Source of the DNA: Geobacteraceae bacterium
GTDB taxonomy: Bacteria; Desulfobacterota; Desulfuromonadia; Geobacterales; Geobacteraceae
Length of the DNA: 64,000 bases
NCBI GenBank assembly: GCA_029975275.1
Contig: JARKPN010000096.1
Span: 30,425 to 94,424, forward strand
Reading direction: 5' to 3'
This document shows, piece after piece, positions 1 to 8,661 of this stretch. The notes under the pieces were generated by a model, which was given only the letters and a program-made list of their open reading frames with translations, had not been told where the DNA came from and did not search any database. Every line of letters begins with the position of its first letter. The first letter of the stretch is position 1. The translations under genes and the position numbers were made by a program.

Positions 1-27
1 GACTCCAAGCACGTTCCGGAGCATCCC

Positions 28-1377
28 TTGAACGACGTTAATCCCCGCCGTGCGGCCTTCGAGATCCTGGTCCGCATCGAGCGGGACCAGGCCTTTGCCG
101 ACATACTGATAGACGGGGAACTGTCCGCCCGCCCATTCCCCGCCAGGGACCGGGCGCTGCTGACGGAGCTGGTTTTTGGTGTGTTGCGCCGTCGCGGAAC
201 CCTCGACTACCTCGTGGATCTGTTCTCCAGCCGCAGGAGCGCCAAGCTGGAGCGGGGGGTGCTGACGCTCCTCAGGCTCGGCCTCTACCAGATGTTCTTC
301 CTGGAGCGGATACCGGTTTCAGCAGCGGTCAACGAGACGGTGAAGCTGGCCAGGGTGTTCGCTCCCCGGGCCGCGGGTTTCGTCAACGCGGTGTTGCGCC
401 GCTTCGACCGCGAGCGCGGGACCATCGTCTGGCCGGACCGGCACGCGGACCCGGCCGGATTCCTGGCGGCGTACCACTCCCATCCCCGCTGGCTGGCGGA
501 GGAGTGGCTGCGGCGTTTCGGTGCCGAGGAGTCCGAGGCGCTGGCGGCGGCCATGTCCGGACGCCCTCCCCTGACCCTGCGGGTCAATACCCTCAGGACC
601 ACCAGGGACGGGCTGCTGAGGGCGTTTGCCGCGGGCGGGGTGGAGGCGGAAATTTCGACATGGTCTCCGGTCGGGATCCATATACTCTCATCCGCAAGGC
701 CGGCCTCCCTTCCCGGGTTCCGGGAGGGGCTCTTCACCGTACAGGACGAATCTTCCCAGCTCGCCTCGCTGTTTCTGGCGCCTGAACCTGGAGAAAATCT
801 GCTGGACCTGTGCGCGGCCCCGGGCGGCAAAGCGACCCACCTGGCCCAGCTCATGGAGAACCGGGGGGCGCTGCTGGCCTGCGACCGGGACGGCCGCAAG
901 CTGGGCCGCATCGAGGAGACCGCTGCCAGGCTCGGGATCGGCATCATCGGAACCATGGCACTGGATGCTTCAGTTCCGCTGGCTTCACTGGAAGATCGGC
1001 GCTTTGACCGTATCCTGCTGGATGCCCCCTGCAGCGGCCTGGGGGTCATCCGCCGCAACCCCGAGTCCAAATGGCGGCTCACCCCTTCCGACCCCGCAAG
1101 AATGTCGGAGCTCCAGGGAAGGATCCTGCGGAACGCGGCCGGGTGCCTGGCTTGCGGCGGGGTGCTCCTCTACTCCACCTGCTCCACCTCCGTGGAGGAG
1201 AACGAGACGGTGGTCCACGATTTTGTTTCAGAACGCGATGATTTTGTGGTAGAAGACCTACGGGCACTGTTTCCGGGGCATGCTCCCCTGTTCACGGAGC
1301 AGGGGATGTTCAGGAGCTGGCCCCACCTGCACGGTATGGACGGGTTTTTCGCGGCAAGGCTGAAGAAGCAATGTTGA
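28..1377 (+). CDS. rsmB: 16S rRNA m5C967 methyltransferase RsmB
   Basis: Transfers a methyl group from AdoMet to C967 of 16S rRNA in the cytoplasm. The 449-residue protein has the N-terminal NusB-like RNA-binding domain (about 1-130) and a C-terminal Rossmann methyltransferase. Visible motifs are the AdoMet loop LCAAPGGKATH and the two cysteines of RNA m5C methylases, in DAPCSGLGV (motif IV) and YSTCS (motif VI, nucleophile). The TTG start is chosen because GGAG lies 6 nt upstream. The frame stays open to the window edge, so an earlier start outside the window cannot be excluded. It reads in the same direction as rpe, 160 nt further on, with an AT-rich spacer between. Family assignment is firm. 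Confidence 0.95.
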   Translation: MNDVNPRRAAFEILVRIERDQAFADILIDGELSARPFPARDRALLTELVFGVLRRRGTLDYLVDLFSSRRSAKLERGVLTLLRLGLYQMFFLERIPVSAAVNETVKLARVFAPRAAGFVNAVLRRFDRERGTIVWPDRHADPAGFLAAYHSHPRWLAEEWLRRFGAEESEALAAAMSGRPPLTLRVNTLRTTRDGLLRAFAAGGVEAEISTWSPVGIHILSSARPASLPGFREGLFTVQDESSQLASLFLAPEPGENLLDLCAAPGGKATHLAQLMENRGALLACDRDGRKLGRIEETAARLGIGIIGTMALDASVPLASLEDRRFDRILLDAPCSGLGVIRRNPESKWRLTPSDPARMSELQGRILRNAAGCLACGGVLLYSTCSTSVEENETVVHDFVSERDDFVVEDLRALFPGHAPLFTEQGMFRSWPHLHGMDGFFAARLKKQC

Positions 1378-1485
1378 ATTCTGAGTTTTGAATGGTGAGT
1401 TAACACCCGAAGAAGACAGGGGTCAGAAGACAGGCGTCAGCCTGAAACCTGACGCATAAAACCTGAAATAGTTTTTTGAGGTTTT

Positions 1486-1506
1486 CAACTCAAAATTCAA
1501 CATTCA
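1486..1506. repeat. dispersed 21-nt intergenic repeat, copy 1
   Basis: An AT-rich 21-mer starting CAACTCAAAATTC in the rsmB-rpe spacer. An identical copy lies at 27179-27199, just downstream of purD. Degenerate relatives (AATTCATAATTC and similar) extend on both sides. No coding role is apparent. Confidence 0.6.
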
Positions 1507-1537
1507 TAATTCATAATTGAATTATTCCGGAGGAATG

Positions 1538-2203
1538 ATGAAAAAGATAGCGCCGTCGATACTCTCGGCGGACTTTTCGCGCCTGGGCGAGGAGATCCGG
1601 GCCGTTGAGGCGGGAGGGGCCGATTACATCCACGTGGACGTGATGGACGGCCGTTTCGTCCCCAACATCACCATCGGACCCCTGGTGGTGGAGGCGGCCC
1701 GCAAGGTCACCCGGCTCCCCCTGGACGTGCACCTCATGATCGTGGAGCCGGACCGCTATGTGCCGGCCTTTGCCGAGGCAGGTGCCGACATCATCGTGGT
1801 GCACGCCGAGGCGTCGGTCCACCTTCACCGCACGGTTCAGCTCATCAGGTCGTACGGCAAGAGGGCCGGGGTGGCTCTCAACCCGGCAACCCCGCTTAAC
1901 GTTCTGGACTACGTGCTGCAGGAGCTGGACCTGATACTGCTGATGACGGTTAACCCCGGCTTCGGCGGACAGTCGTTCATCGAGGCGTGCCTCCCGAAGA
2001 TACACGCCCTGCGTGGGATGCTGGACAAGCGGGGGCTGGAGACGGAGCTGGAGGTGGACGGCGGGGTCAAGACGGACAACATCGAGAGTATCTCCCGCGC
2101 CGGGGCCGACGTGTTCGTGGCGGGGAGCGCCGTATTCGGCGCGCCGGACTACGCGGCGGTCATCGCCGAGCTGAAACGTCGGGCAAAGGAGCCGGTTCTG
2201 TAG
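1538..2203 (+). CDS. rpe: ribulose-phosphate 3-epimerase
   Basis: Interconverts ribulose 5-phosphate and xylulose 5-phosphate in the pentose phosphate pathway. The TIM-barrel signatures are all present: N-terminal [11 protein letters not shown], the metal-binding HVDVMDG, HLMI, the [12 protein letters not shown] loop and the phosphate-binding VDGGV. The length of about 221 aa is normal. The GGAGG ribosome-binding site ends at 1533. That is 4 nt before the ATG at 1538 but only 1 nt before the ATG at 1535, so 1538 is preferred; an upstream in-frame TTG at 1517 is not plausible. It probably shares a transcript with the GGDEF gene 39 nt downstream. Confidence 0.95.
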   Translation: MKKIAPSILSADFSRLGEEIRAVEAGGADYIHVDVMDGRFVPNITIGPLVVEAARKVTRLPLDVHLMIVEPDRYVPAFAEAGADIIVVHAEASVHLHRTVQLIRSYGKRAGVALNPATPLNVLDYVLQELDLILLMTVNPGFGGQSFIEACLPKIHALRGMLDKRGLETELEVDGGVKTDNIESISRAGADVFVAGSAVFGAPDYAAVIAELKRRAKEPVL

Positions 2204-2242
2204 GGGGCCGGCCGGCGGAGCGTCGGCGAGGGCGGAGAAGAT

Positions 2243-3181
2243 ATGGAAACGAACATCCTCATCATTGACGACTCGGAGACGATACGGCGGGAAATCGTTC
2301 AGATACTGAAGGCGCATTCGCTCTCGACCTTCTGTCACGAGGCCGGGGACGGTCTCGAAGGGTTGAAACTGCTGCTGGGGATCAAGATCGATCTGGTCCT
2401 GTGCGATGTGGAGATGCCCAGGATGGACGGTTTCCGTTTCCTGTCCATGGTCAGGGCGCGTAATGAACTGCGGGACATTCCGGTGATACTCCTGACCGGA
2501 AAGGACGATCGCGGGTCGAAGATATCGGGGCTCGAGCAGGGGGCCAACGACTATATCACCAAGCCGTTCGACGACGGCGAACTGGTGGCGCGGGTCAAGG
2601 TTCACCTGAAGATAAAGCGGCTCCAGGATCAACTGCGGAAGGCCAACGAGCTCCTGACCGAGGTTTCACACACCGACCACCTGACCGGCCTGTACAACCG
2701 CCGCTACCTGATGGACGTGCTGGAAAGGGAGTTCTCCCGTGCCCGCCGCAACGGCGGATTCCTCTCCCTGCTGATCATCGATATCGACCGTTTCAAGGAT
2801 ATCAACGACCGCTATGGCCACCAGGGGGGGGACCTGGTGCTGGCGGAAGCGGCATCGGTTTTTCGTGACCAGCTCCGCAGCTACGATATTGCCGTCCGGT
2901 TCGGTGGAGATGAGTTCGTTGCGGTCCTGCCGGGCACCGCGCCCTCCGAAGCGATGTCCGTGGCCGAACGGGTGCGGAAGGCCATCGAGGAGAGCAGGTT
3001 TCCGGGGGACATGACGCAGATCAGGCTCACCTTCAGCATCGGTGTGGCGGTGCATCCGGCCGACGGGATAGAGACGGTGGCCGACTTCATACGCGAGGCC
3101 GACTGTTCCCTCTACCGGGCCAAGGGGCAGGGGAGGAACCGGATCGAAGGCCCGTTCCTCGGCGCCATGGCTTCTGCCTGA
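2243..3181 (+). CDS. response regulator-GGDEF diguanylate cyclase
   Basis: Makes c-di-GMP from two GTP when its receiver domain is phosphorylated (family knowledge). A REC domain (about 1-120) has phospho-acceptor D55 and a conserved Lys near 109. It is joined by a short helix to a GGDEF domain (about 150-305) with an intact GGDEF active site. An RSYD sequence five residues before GGDEF is the RxxD inhibitory I-site, so product feedback is expected. The guanine-contacting Asp in GHQGGD is conserved. Geobacter Hypr enzymes that also make cAMP-GMP have Ser there, so this enzyme should be a canonical c-di-GMP cyclase. It follows rpe closely and is followed by a strong terminator. Its partner kinase is not adjacent. 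Confidence 0.93.
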   Translation: METNILIIDDSETIRREIVQILKAHSLSTFCHEAGDGLEGLKLLLGIKIDLVLCDVEMPRMDGFRFLSMVRARNELRDIPVILLTGKDDRGSKISGLEQGANDYITKPFDDGELVARVKVHLKIKRLQDQLRKANELLTEVSHTDHLTGLYNRRYLMDVLEREFSRARRNGGFLSLLIIDIDRFKDINDRYGHQGGDLVLAEAASVFRDQLRSYDIAVRFGGDEFVAVLPGTAPSEAMSVAERVRKAIEESRFPGDMTQIRLTFSIGVAVHPADGIETVADFIREADCSLYRAKGQGRNRIEGPFLGAMASA

Positions 3182-3210
3182 GAACGCTCGGTACCGGACC
3201 ACGAACCTGA

Positions 3211-3249
3211 AAAGGCCCGCCGGGTTTTCGACACCCGGCGGGCCTTTTT
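3211..3249 (+). terminator. rho-independent terminator
   Basis: GGCCCGCCGGGT pairs with ACCCGGCGGGCC across a short loop and is followed by five T. It closes the rsmB-rpe-GGDEF transcript. Confidence 0.9.
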
Positions 3250-3346
3250 CATATGCGCGCGTCATGTATCATGTAGAGACTGGTTTCATATCCGCTTCTA
3301 CATTCCTGCACATCCACCCTGTACGGAACCTCCCCCGCACAGGACA

Positions 3347-4585
3347 CTAGAACGGATACCCCAGCCCCACGAATACGGCCGGCCCCTCGTTGCCGAAGCC
3401 GATGTCCACCCTTCCCACGATGTTGGGCCGGACTACGGCCCGGAAGCCGATGCCGGGATTGAACTCGAAGTTGCGGGTCTCAACCTTGTCCAGGGATTCC
3501 ATGACCGCTCCGAGGTCTATGAAGGGGGCCAGTTCCCAGTCTGTGTTGACGTTGAACAGCCGCCAGCGGAACAGCCGTATCCGCTCCTCCAGGTTGAGGA
3601 GGAAATAGCTGCTGTCGATGAAACGGTTGCGACCGTAACCGCGCAGGGTGTTTTCGCCCCCCAGGATACTCCGTTCCAGGAAAGGGACCCGGCTGCCCAG
3701 GGTCTGGTTGTAGACCAGCCGGCCCACGGTTATGTAGCGCGCCTCCACCAGCGGGAGATACCCCTTGACCTCGGCCTCGTAGCGGCGGTAGTCGGCGCTG
3801 CTTCCCAGTGCCTTGAAGCTGCTCTCGATGGAGGCCTTGATGTAGATGCCGCTGGTGGGCATGTCGCGGGAATCGAGGGTGTTGTAGATTATCGCCAGTT
3901 TCTGGGCATGGGCGGTGAAGCCGTTGATGCCTGGCACCAGGAGCTGGTTGTACCGGTCGCGGATGAACGGGAGCGAGGTAATCGCCCCCCTGCCGATGCT
4001 GACCTTCCGGATCCGTTCCCCGAACTGGATCTGAAGGTGGGGGGTGATGTCGTATCCGATGGTGGTGGTGATACCGTATTCCTCGTCGGCGTAGTTGGTC
4101 TCGTTGTCCTTCAGGCTATTCGACTGGAAGCCGAAAAACCGGGCCGAGCCGTCACTGTAGACATAGGGGAAGACGTACCATTCCACCTTCCCGTCCATGA
4201 GGGTCTTGTCCCGGAACTTCATCTCGAAATCCTGGTTGATGGTGGTGGACTTGGAGAGGTTGAATTCCCAGTTCCTGCTGGGGGAGGGGAAGAAGGCGCC
4301 GTAGAGGGTGAAGGTGGCGCCGAAGTACTTGTTGTAGTTCACCTGGGGCGCCGCGAGGGTGCTGACCTCGTCCTTGGCGTTGTGGAGCAGGAAGGCCGTC
4401 AGGGCGCCCACGGTGATCCCTTCGTTGGGGCTGGTGGCGATGACCGGCAGTGGAATGGTCACCGTTTTGACCGGGTCGGTGAAGGTTTCGTTGGTGATGG
4501 GCTCCGGCAGGTATTTTCGCGGCACCATGGAGGTGCAGGCGGTCAGGCAGAAAAGAGCAAGCGTCAGCGACAGACAGAGTCTCAT
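3347..4585 (-). CDS. Omp85/BamA-like outer-membrane barrel with lipobox
   Basis: Predicted outer-membrane beta-barrel of the surface antigen (D15/BamA C-terminal) family, 412 aa. No POTRA repeats are visible; the residues before the barrel (about 20-120) are short. The C terminus ends in Phe (VGLGYPF), as barrel proteins recognised by BAM do. Late motifs such as LGGENTLRGYGRNRF match the family's loop-6 RGY region. The N terminus is a hydrophobic leader followed by LTAC, a credible lipobox, so the mature protein may be acylated at Cys17, which is unusual for a barrel. It stands alone on the minus strand. The substrate or partner is unknown. Confidence 0.8.
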   Translation of the reverse strand: MRLCLSLTLALFCLTACTSMVPRKYLPEPITNETFTDPVKTVTIPLPVIATSPNEGITVGALTAFLLHNAKDEVSTLAAPQVNYNKYFGATFTLYGAFFPSPSRNWEFNLSKSTTINQDFEMKFRDKTLMDGKVEWYVFPYVYSDGSARFFGFQSNSLKDNETNYADEEYGITTTIGYDITPHLQIQFGERIRKVSIGRGAITSLPFIRDRYNQLLVPGINGFTAHAQKLAIIYNTLDSRDMPTSGIYIKASIESSFKALGSSADYRRYEAEVKGYLPLVEARYITVGRLVYNQTLGSRVPFLERSILGGENTLRGYGRNRFIDSSYFLLNLEERIRLFRWRLFNVNTDWELAPFIDLGAVMESLDKVETRNFEFNPGIGFRAVVRPNIVGRVDIGFGNEGPAVFVGLGYPF

Positions 4586-4674
4586 AGGCTAGGTATTCCC
4601 ATAGCGGCAAAATTTTTTCCCGGAGCGGACTGTACCTGTTTTTGCCGAAATTTTCAACCCCGGACGATTCGATC

Positions 4675-7239
4675 CTATGCCCAGAGGATGAGCCCCGGCT
4701 CGTAGACCGGTCCGATCCCGGGATGCCGCGGCACCAGCCGGATGACGAAACCCTGCCTGCCGCAGGCGCGGCACTCCAGCTCGCCGCCGAAGCGGTGCAG
4801 GTCCGGTCCCAGCTGCTCCAGCGGCTGGAGCGGGGTCAGCATCCCACCGGTGATGGCGTCCCGGGGATCCAGCACTCCGGCGAAGGCCTCCACGGACAGC
4901 TCTTCCAGGGGGATCTCGCCCACGGCTATCCGCGCTTCCAGCCGGATTCGGGTCCCGACCGCCAACTCGCCGGAGGTGGCCGCCTCGACTCCCTCGACGC
5001 GCACCCTGGGCCACAGTCGGTGCATCTTTGCCTTCCAGCGGGCCAGGTCCCTGGCAAGGGATTCGTGGTTGCGCTCCAGGGCATGCCACTCCTCGAACGA
5101 GGGGAGATAGAACCGGTCGGTGTACTCCTGCACCATCCGTTCGGTGCTGAAGACCGGGCAGAGGGACTCGACCGACGCCTTCATGCGCGCCAGCCAGCCG
5201 CGCGGTATGCCGTCCGCGCCGCGGTCGTAGAACAGCGGCACCACCTCCTTCTCAAGCAGGTCGTAGACGGCCCTTCCCTCGATATCGTTCTGGTATTCAA
5301 TGTCGTCGTAGACTTCGCCGCTGCCGATTGCCCAGCCGTTGTCCCCCCGGTACCCCTCGGGCCACCAGCCGTCCGGCACGCTCATGTTGAGACCGCCGTT
5401 GAACGCCACCTTCATCCCGCTGGTGCCGCTGGCCTCCAGGGGGCGGCGCGGCGTGTTGAGCCAGACATCCACCCCCTGGACCATCCTGCGCGCTACCGCC
5501 AGGTCGTAGTCCTCGATGAACACGATGCGGTGGCGGAACCTGGTATCCATGGACGCCTGGAATATCCTGCGGATCAGCTCCTTCCCCTCGAAGTCCGCCG
5601 GATGGGCCTTGCCGGCGAAGATGATCTGGACCGGCCGGTCGGGGTGGTTGAGGATCCGGTCAAGCCGGTCCAGGTCGCGCAGCAGCAGGGTGCCCCGCTT
5701 GTAGGTGGCGAAGCGGCGCGCGAAGCCCACGGTCAGGACCTCCGGGTCCAGGGCCTCGTCGGCGGCCATGACCTCCTTGGGGGTTGCCCCCACGTGGAGC
5801 AGGTGCTCTTTGAGCCGCTTGCGGGCAAAGGTAACCAGCTGCTCCCGGCACCGTTCATGGGTACGCCAGAGTTCCGAGTCCGGCACGAGCCGGATCTTCC
5901 GCCAGATACCGCAGTCGGCCGGGTCGTCCAGCCAGCGGGTCCCCAGGTAGCGGATCAGCAGCCCGGCCATCTCGTTGGAGAGCCAGGTCCTGGTGTGGAC
6001 CCCGTTGGTTATGGAAGTGATAGGGATGTGCTCCTCGGGCAGCTCGGGCCAGAGGTCCCGCCACATGGCGCGGGAAACCTCGCCGTGCAGCCTGCTCACC
6101 CCGTTGCGCCGGCCCGCCAGCCGCAGGGCCAGGACGGCCATGCAGAAGGTCTCGTGATGGTTTTTCGGATCCTGCCTCCCCAGGCCGAGGAACTCTTCGG
6201 CCGAGAGCCCCAGCGCCCGGCAGTAGTGCCCCAGGTACTTTTCCACCAGCTCAGGCTGGAAGTGGTCGATACCGGCCTGGACCGGCGTGTGGGTGGTGAA
6301 CACGTTGCCTGCGGTCACCAGTTCCCGGGCCTCGGGGAATTTCAGCTTCCGCTCCTCCATAAGCAGCCTGATGCGTTCCAGGGACAGGAAGGCGGCATGT
6401 CCCTCATTGATGTGGCAGATCTCGGGATCGATACCCAGCCTTCTCAGGGCGCGGATTCCGCCGATCCCCACCAGGATCTCCTGCCTGATACGCATCTCCT
6501 GGTCGCCGCCGTACAACTGGGCGGTTATCTTTCGGTCCTCCCAGGAGTTCAACTCCATATTGGTGTCGAGGAGGTAGAGAGGGACTCTCCCTACCTGCAT
6601 GCGCCATACCTGGAAGCTCACCTCGCGCTCGCCAATCTCCAGGGCCACGGTGACCGGCGTCCCTTCCTCGTCCCGCTCAAGCCGGAGCGGCATGTTGTAG
6701 AAATCGTTCTCCGGGTAGAACTCCTGCTGCCATCCCTCGATGTTCAGGTACTGGCGGAAATAACCCTGGCGGTAGAGGAGCCCCACCCCCACCAGCGGGA
6801 TGCCCAGGTCGCTGGCGGACTTGAGGTGATCCCCGGACAGGACCCCCAGGCCGCCCGAATAGATGGGGATGGACTCGTGCAGGCCGAACTCCATGGAAAA
6901 ATAGCCTATGCGGCTCGGGCCACCGTTGGCCCGCGCCTTGTCGTACCAGGTCTTGCCCGACATGTAGTTCGCCAGGGCCTCCTCTACCCTGGCCAGGTGG
7001 GCCATGAAGCCGTCGTCGGCCAGCAGCTCCTCCAGCCTGGTCTGCTGCAGCAGACCGAGCATCTTGACCGGGTTGTGACGGGTCTCCCGCCACAGGTCGT
7101 AATCGACTCTCCTGAACAGCTCGATGGCCTGCGGCTCCCAGGTCCACCAGAGGTTGTAGGCGATGGTCCGCAGTCCCGAGAGCTCCTGCGGCAGTGACGG
7201 AACAACGGTGAACCGGTGCAGCTTTTTGGAAAGGTCCAT
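4675..7239 (-). CDS. glgP: alpha-glucan (glycogen/maltodextrin) phosphorylase
   Basis: Phosphorolyses alpha-1,4-glucans to glucose 1-phosphate with a PLP cofactor; cytoplasmic. At 854 aa it has the bacterial type with an N-terminal DUF3417 region (WWTWEPQAIELF near residue 30). The PLP-site motif EASGTSGMK is followed by NGGLNMSVPDGWW. ITNGVHTRTW and FARRFATYKR are also typical of the family. It lies 36 nt downstream of the sigma-54 response regulator gene in the same direction, so kinase, regulator and phosphorylase may form one transcript. Assignment to the GT35 family is firm; preference for glycogen or maltodextrin cannot be read from sequence. Confidence 0.93.
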   Translation of the reverse strand: MDLSKKLHRFTVVPSLPQELSGLRTIAYNLWWTWEPQAIELFRRVDYDLWRETRHNPVKMLGLLQQTRLEELLADDGFMAHLARVEEALANYMSGKTWYDKARANGGPSRIGYFSMEFGLHESIPIYSGGLGVLSGDHLKSASDLGIPLVGVGLLYRQGYFRQYLNIEGWQQEFYPENDFYNMPLRLERDEEGTPVTVALEIGEREVSFQVWRMQVGRVPLYLLDTNMELNSWEDRKITAQLYGGDQEMRIRQEILVGIGGIRALRRLGIDPEICHINEGHAAFLSLERIRLLMEERKLKFPEARELVTAGNVFTTHTPVQAGIDHFQPELVEKYLGHYCRALGLSAEEFLGLGRQDPKNHHETFCMAVLALRLAGRRNGVSRLHGEVSRAMWRDLWPELPEEHIPITSITNGVHTRTWLSNEMAGLLIRYLGTRWLDDPADCGIWRKIRLVPDSELWRTHERCREQLVTFARKRLKEHLLHVGATPKEVMAADEALDPEVLTVGFARRFATYKRGTLLLRDLDRLDRILNHPDRPVQIIFAGKAHPADFEGKELIRRIFQASMDTRFRHRIVFIEDYDLAVARRMVQGVDVWLNTPRRPLEASGTSGMKVAFNGGLNMSVPDGWWPEGYRGDNGWAIGSGEVYDDIEYQNDIEGRAVYDLLEKEVVPLFYDRGADGIPRGWLARMKASVESLCPVFSTERMVQEYTDRFYLPSFEEWHALERNHESLARDLARWKAKMHRLWPRVRVEGVEAATSGELAVGTRIRLEARIAVGEIPLEELSVEAFAGVLDPRDAITGGMLTPLQPLEQLGPDLHRFGGELECRACGRQGFVIRLVPRHPGIGPVYEPGLILWA

Positions 7240-7275
7240 GAATCACTCCCTGAATTTACTGGCGTCTTCCGCCCC

Positions 7276-8661
7276 CTACCGTCCCAGCCCCTTTTTCTCA
7301 GGCTTTTCGATAGAGAACTTCTCCAGCCGGTACTGGAGGGTCTTGTAGGTCATCCCCAGCAGGGGCGCGGCCTTGCCGATTACCCAGCCGGCCCGCTCCA
7401 TGGCCTTGATGATCAGGTCCCGTTCCAGGTCCTCGAAGGAGATCCCTTCCGGGGGGAGCTCGATGGAGACCGAACCTCCCGGTGTCCCCTCCCTGAGGAT
7501 CTCGGCCGGCAGGTCCTCCGGCTGGATGGTGTCGCTGTCGGTCATGAGCACGCCCCGTTCGATGACCGACTCCAACTGGCGTACGTTGCCGGGCCACGAG
7601 TAGTTCATCATCAGCTTCAAGGCCGGCCGGGAAACGGCCTTGAGTTCCAGGCCCGCCTCCCGGCAGCACTTCTCGGTGAAGAATTCCGCCAGGGTGATGA
7701 TGTCGCTCCCCCGTTCCCTCAAGGGAGGAAGGTTGATCCGGATGACGTTGAGCCGGTAGAACAGGTCCTCGCGGAAGTTCCCGCGGCGGGTCTCCTGTTC
7801 AAGGTCCTTGTTGGTGGCGGAAATGATGCGCACGTCCACCGGAATGGTCGCCTTGCCGCCCACCCGGCGGATCTCACGCTCCTGGATGGCCCGCAGCAGC
7901 TTGGCCTGCACGGCAGGGTTCATCTCTCCTATCTCGTCAAGAAACAGGGTGCCCGAGCCGGCGGCCTCGAACAGCCCGATCTCGCGGGAAGCGGCGCCGG
8001 TGAAGGAGCCCTTTTCGTGGCCGAACAGCTCGCTCTCGATGAGCGTGTCCGGGATGGCGGCGCAGTTGACGGCGAAGAAGGGCGCGGCGCGGCGCGGGCT
8101 GCCGTCGTGGATAGCGTGCGCCACCAGCTCCTTGCCGGTGCCCGACTCTCCGTAGATGAGCACCGTTGAATTGGTGGGGGCGATCTTGTTGACGATCCGG
8201 TAGACCTCCTTCATCTTCGGGTGGGTCCCGATGATGCCGGTGATCCCGCGGGTTTCCTCCAGCCTTTTCTGCAACAGGCGGTTTTCCCGCAGCAGGGCCA
8301 GCCGTTCGAAGGCCCGTTCCAGCGTCAGCAGCAGGGTATCCCGCTCCAGCGGCTTTTCCAGGTAGTCGAAGGCCCCCTTCTTCATGGCCTCCACCGCCGA
8401 GTCGATGGTGCCGTGGGCGGTCATGATGATGACGCACTGGCCGCGGTCCCGGTCGAGGATCCGTTCCAGGAGATCCATGCCGGAGATGCCGCGCATCTTC
8501 AGGTCGGTCAGGATGATGTCGTACTCCTCCGCCTCCAGCCGTTCCAGCGCCTCAGCCGCGCCTGGGACCACCGTGACCGGGTACCCTTCCTTGCCCAGGA
8601 TGGCCGAGAGGATCTCCCGCTGTCCTTTTTCGTCGTCCACCACCAGAATGCTGCCCTTCAT
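7276..8661 (-). CDS. NtrC-family sigma-54-dependent response regulator
   Basis: A 461-aa activator. The REC domain (1-120) has phospho-acceptor D53. The AAA+ domain (about 140-370) has Walker A GESGTGKE and a GSFTGA loop, which is the sigma-54 contact with Ser in place of the usual Ala. The C-terminal Fis-type helix-turn-helix reads IGKAAPLLGMTYKTLQYRL. On phosphorylation it is expected to oligomerise and open sigma-54 promoters. Its ATG overlaps the stop of the kinase gene by 4 nt (ATGA), which indicates translational coupling. glgP follows directly. Target promoters are unknown. Confidence 0.93.
   Translation of the reverse strand: MKGSILVVDDEKGQREILSAILGKEGYPVTVVPGAAEALERLEAEEYDIILTDLKMRGISGMDLLERILDRDRGQCVIIMTAHGTIDSAVEAMKKGAFDYLEKPLERDTLLLTLERAFERLALLRENRLLQKRLEETRGITGIIGTHPKMKEVYRIVNKIAPTNSTVLIYGESGTGKELVAHAIHDGSPRRAAPFFAVNCAAIPDTLIESELFGHEKGSFTGAASREIGLFEAAGSGTLFLDEIGEMNPAVQAKLLRAIQEREIRRVGGKATIPVDVRIISATNKDLEQETRRGNFREDLFYRLNVIRINLPPLRERGSDIITLAEFFTEKCCREAGLELKAVSRPALKLMMNYSWPGNVRQLESVIERGVLMTDSDTIQPEDLPAEILREGTPGGSVSIELPPEGISFEDLERDLIIKAMERAGWVIGKAAPLLGMTYKTLQYRLEKFSIEKPEKKGLGR

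Noticed and set aside
4642..7197. 851-aa plus-strand ORF opposite glgP
   Set aside because: A shadow frame caused by high GC; the minus-strand frame encodes a complete phosphorylase with catalytic motifs.
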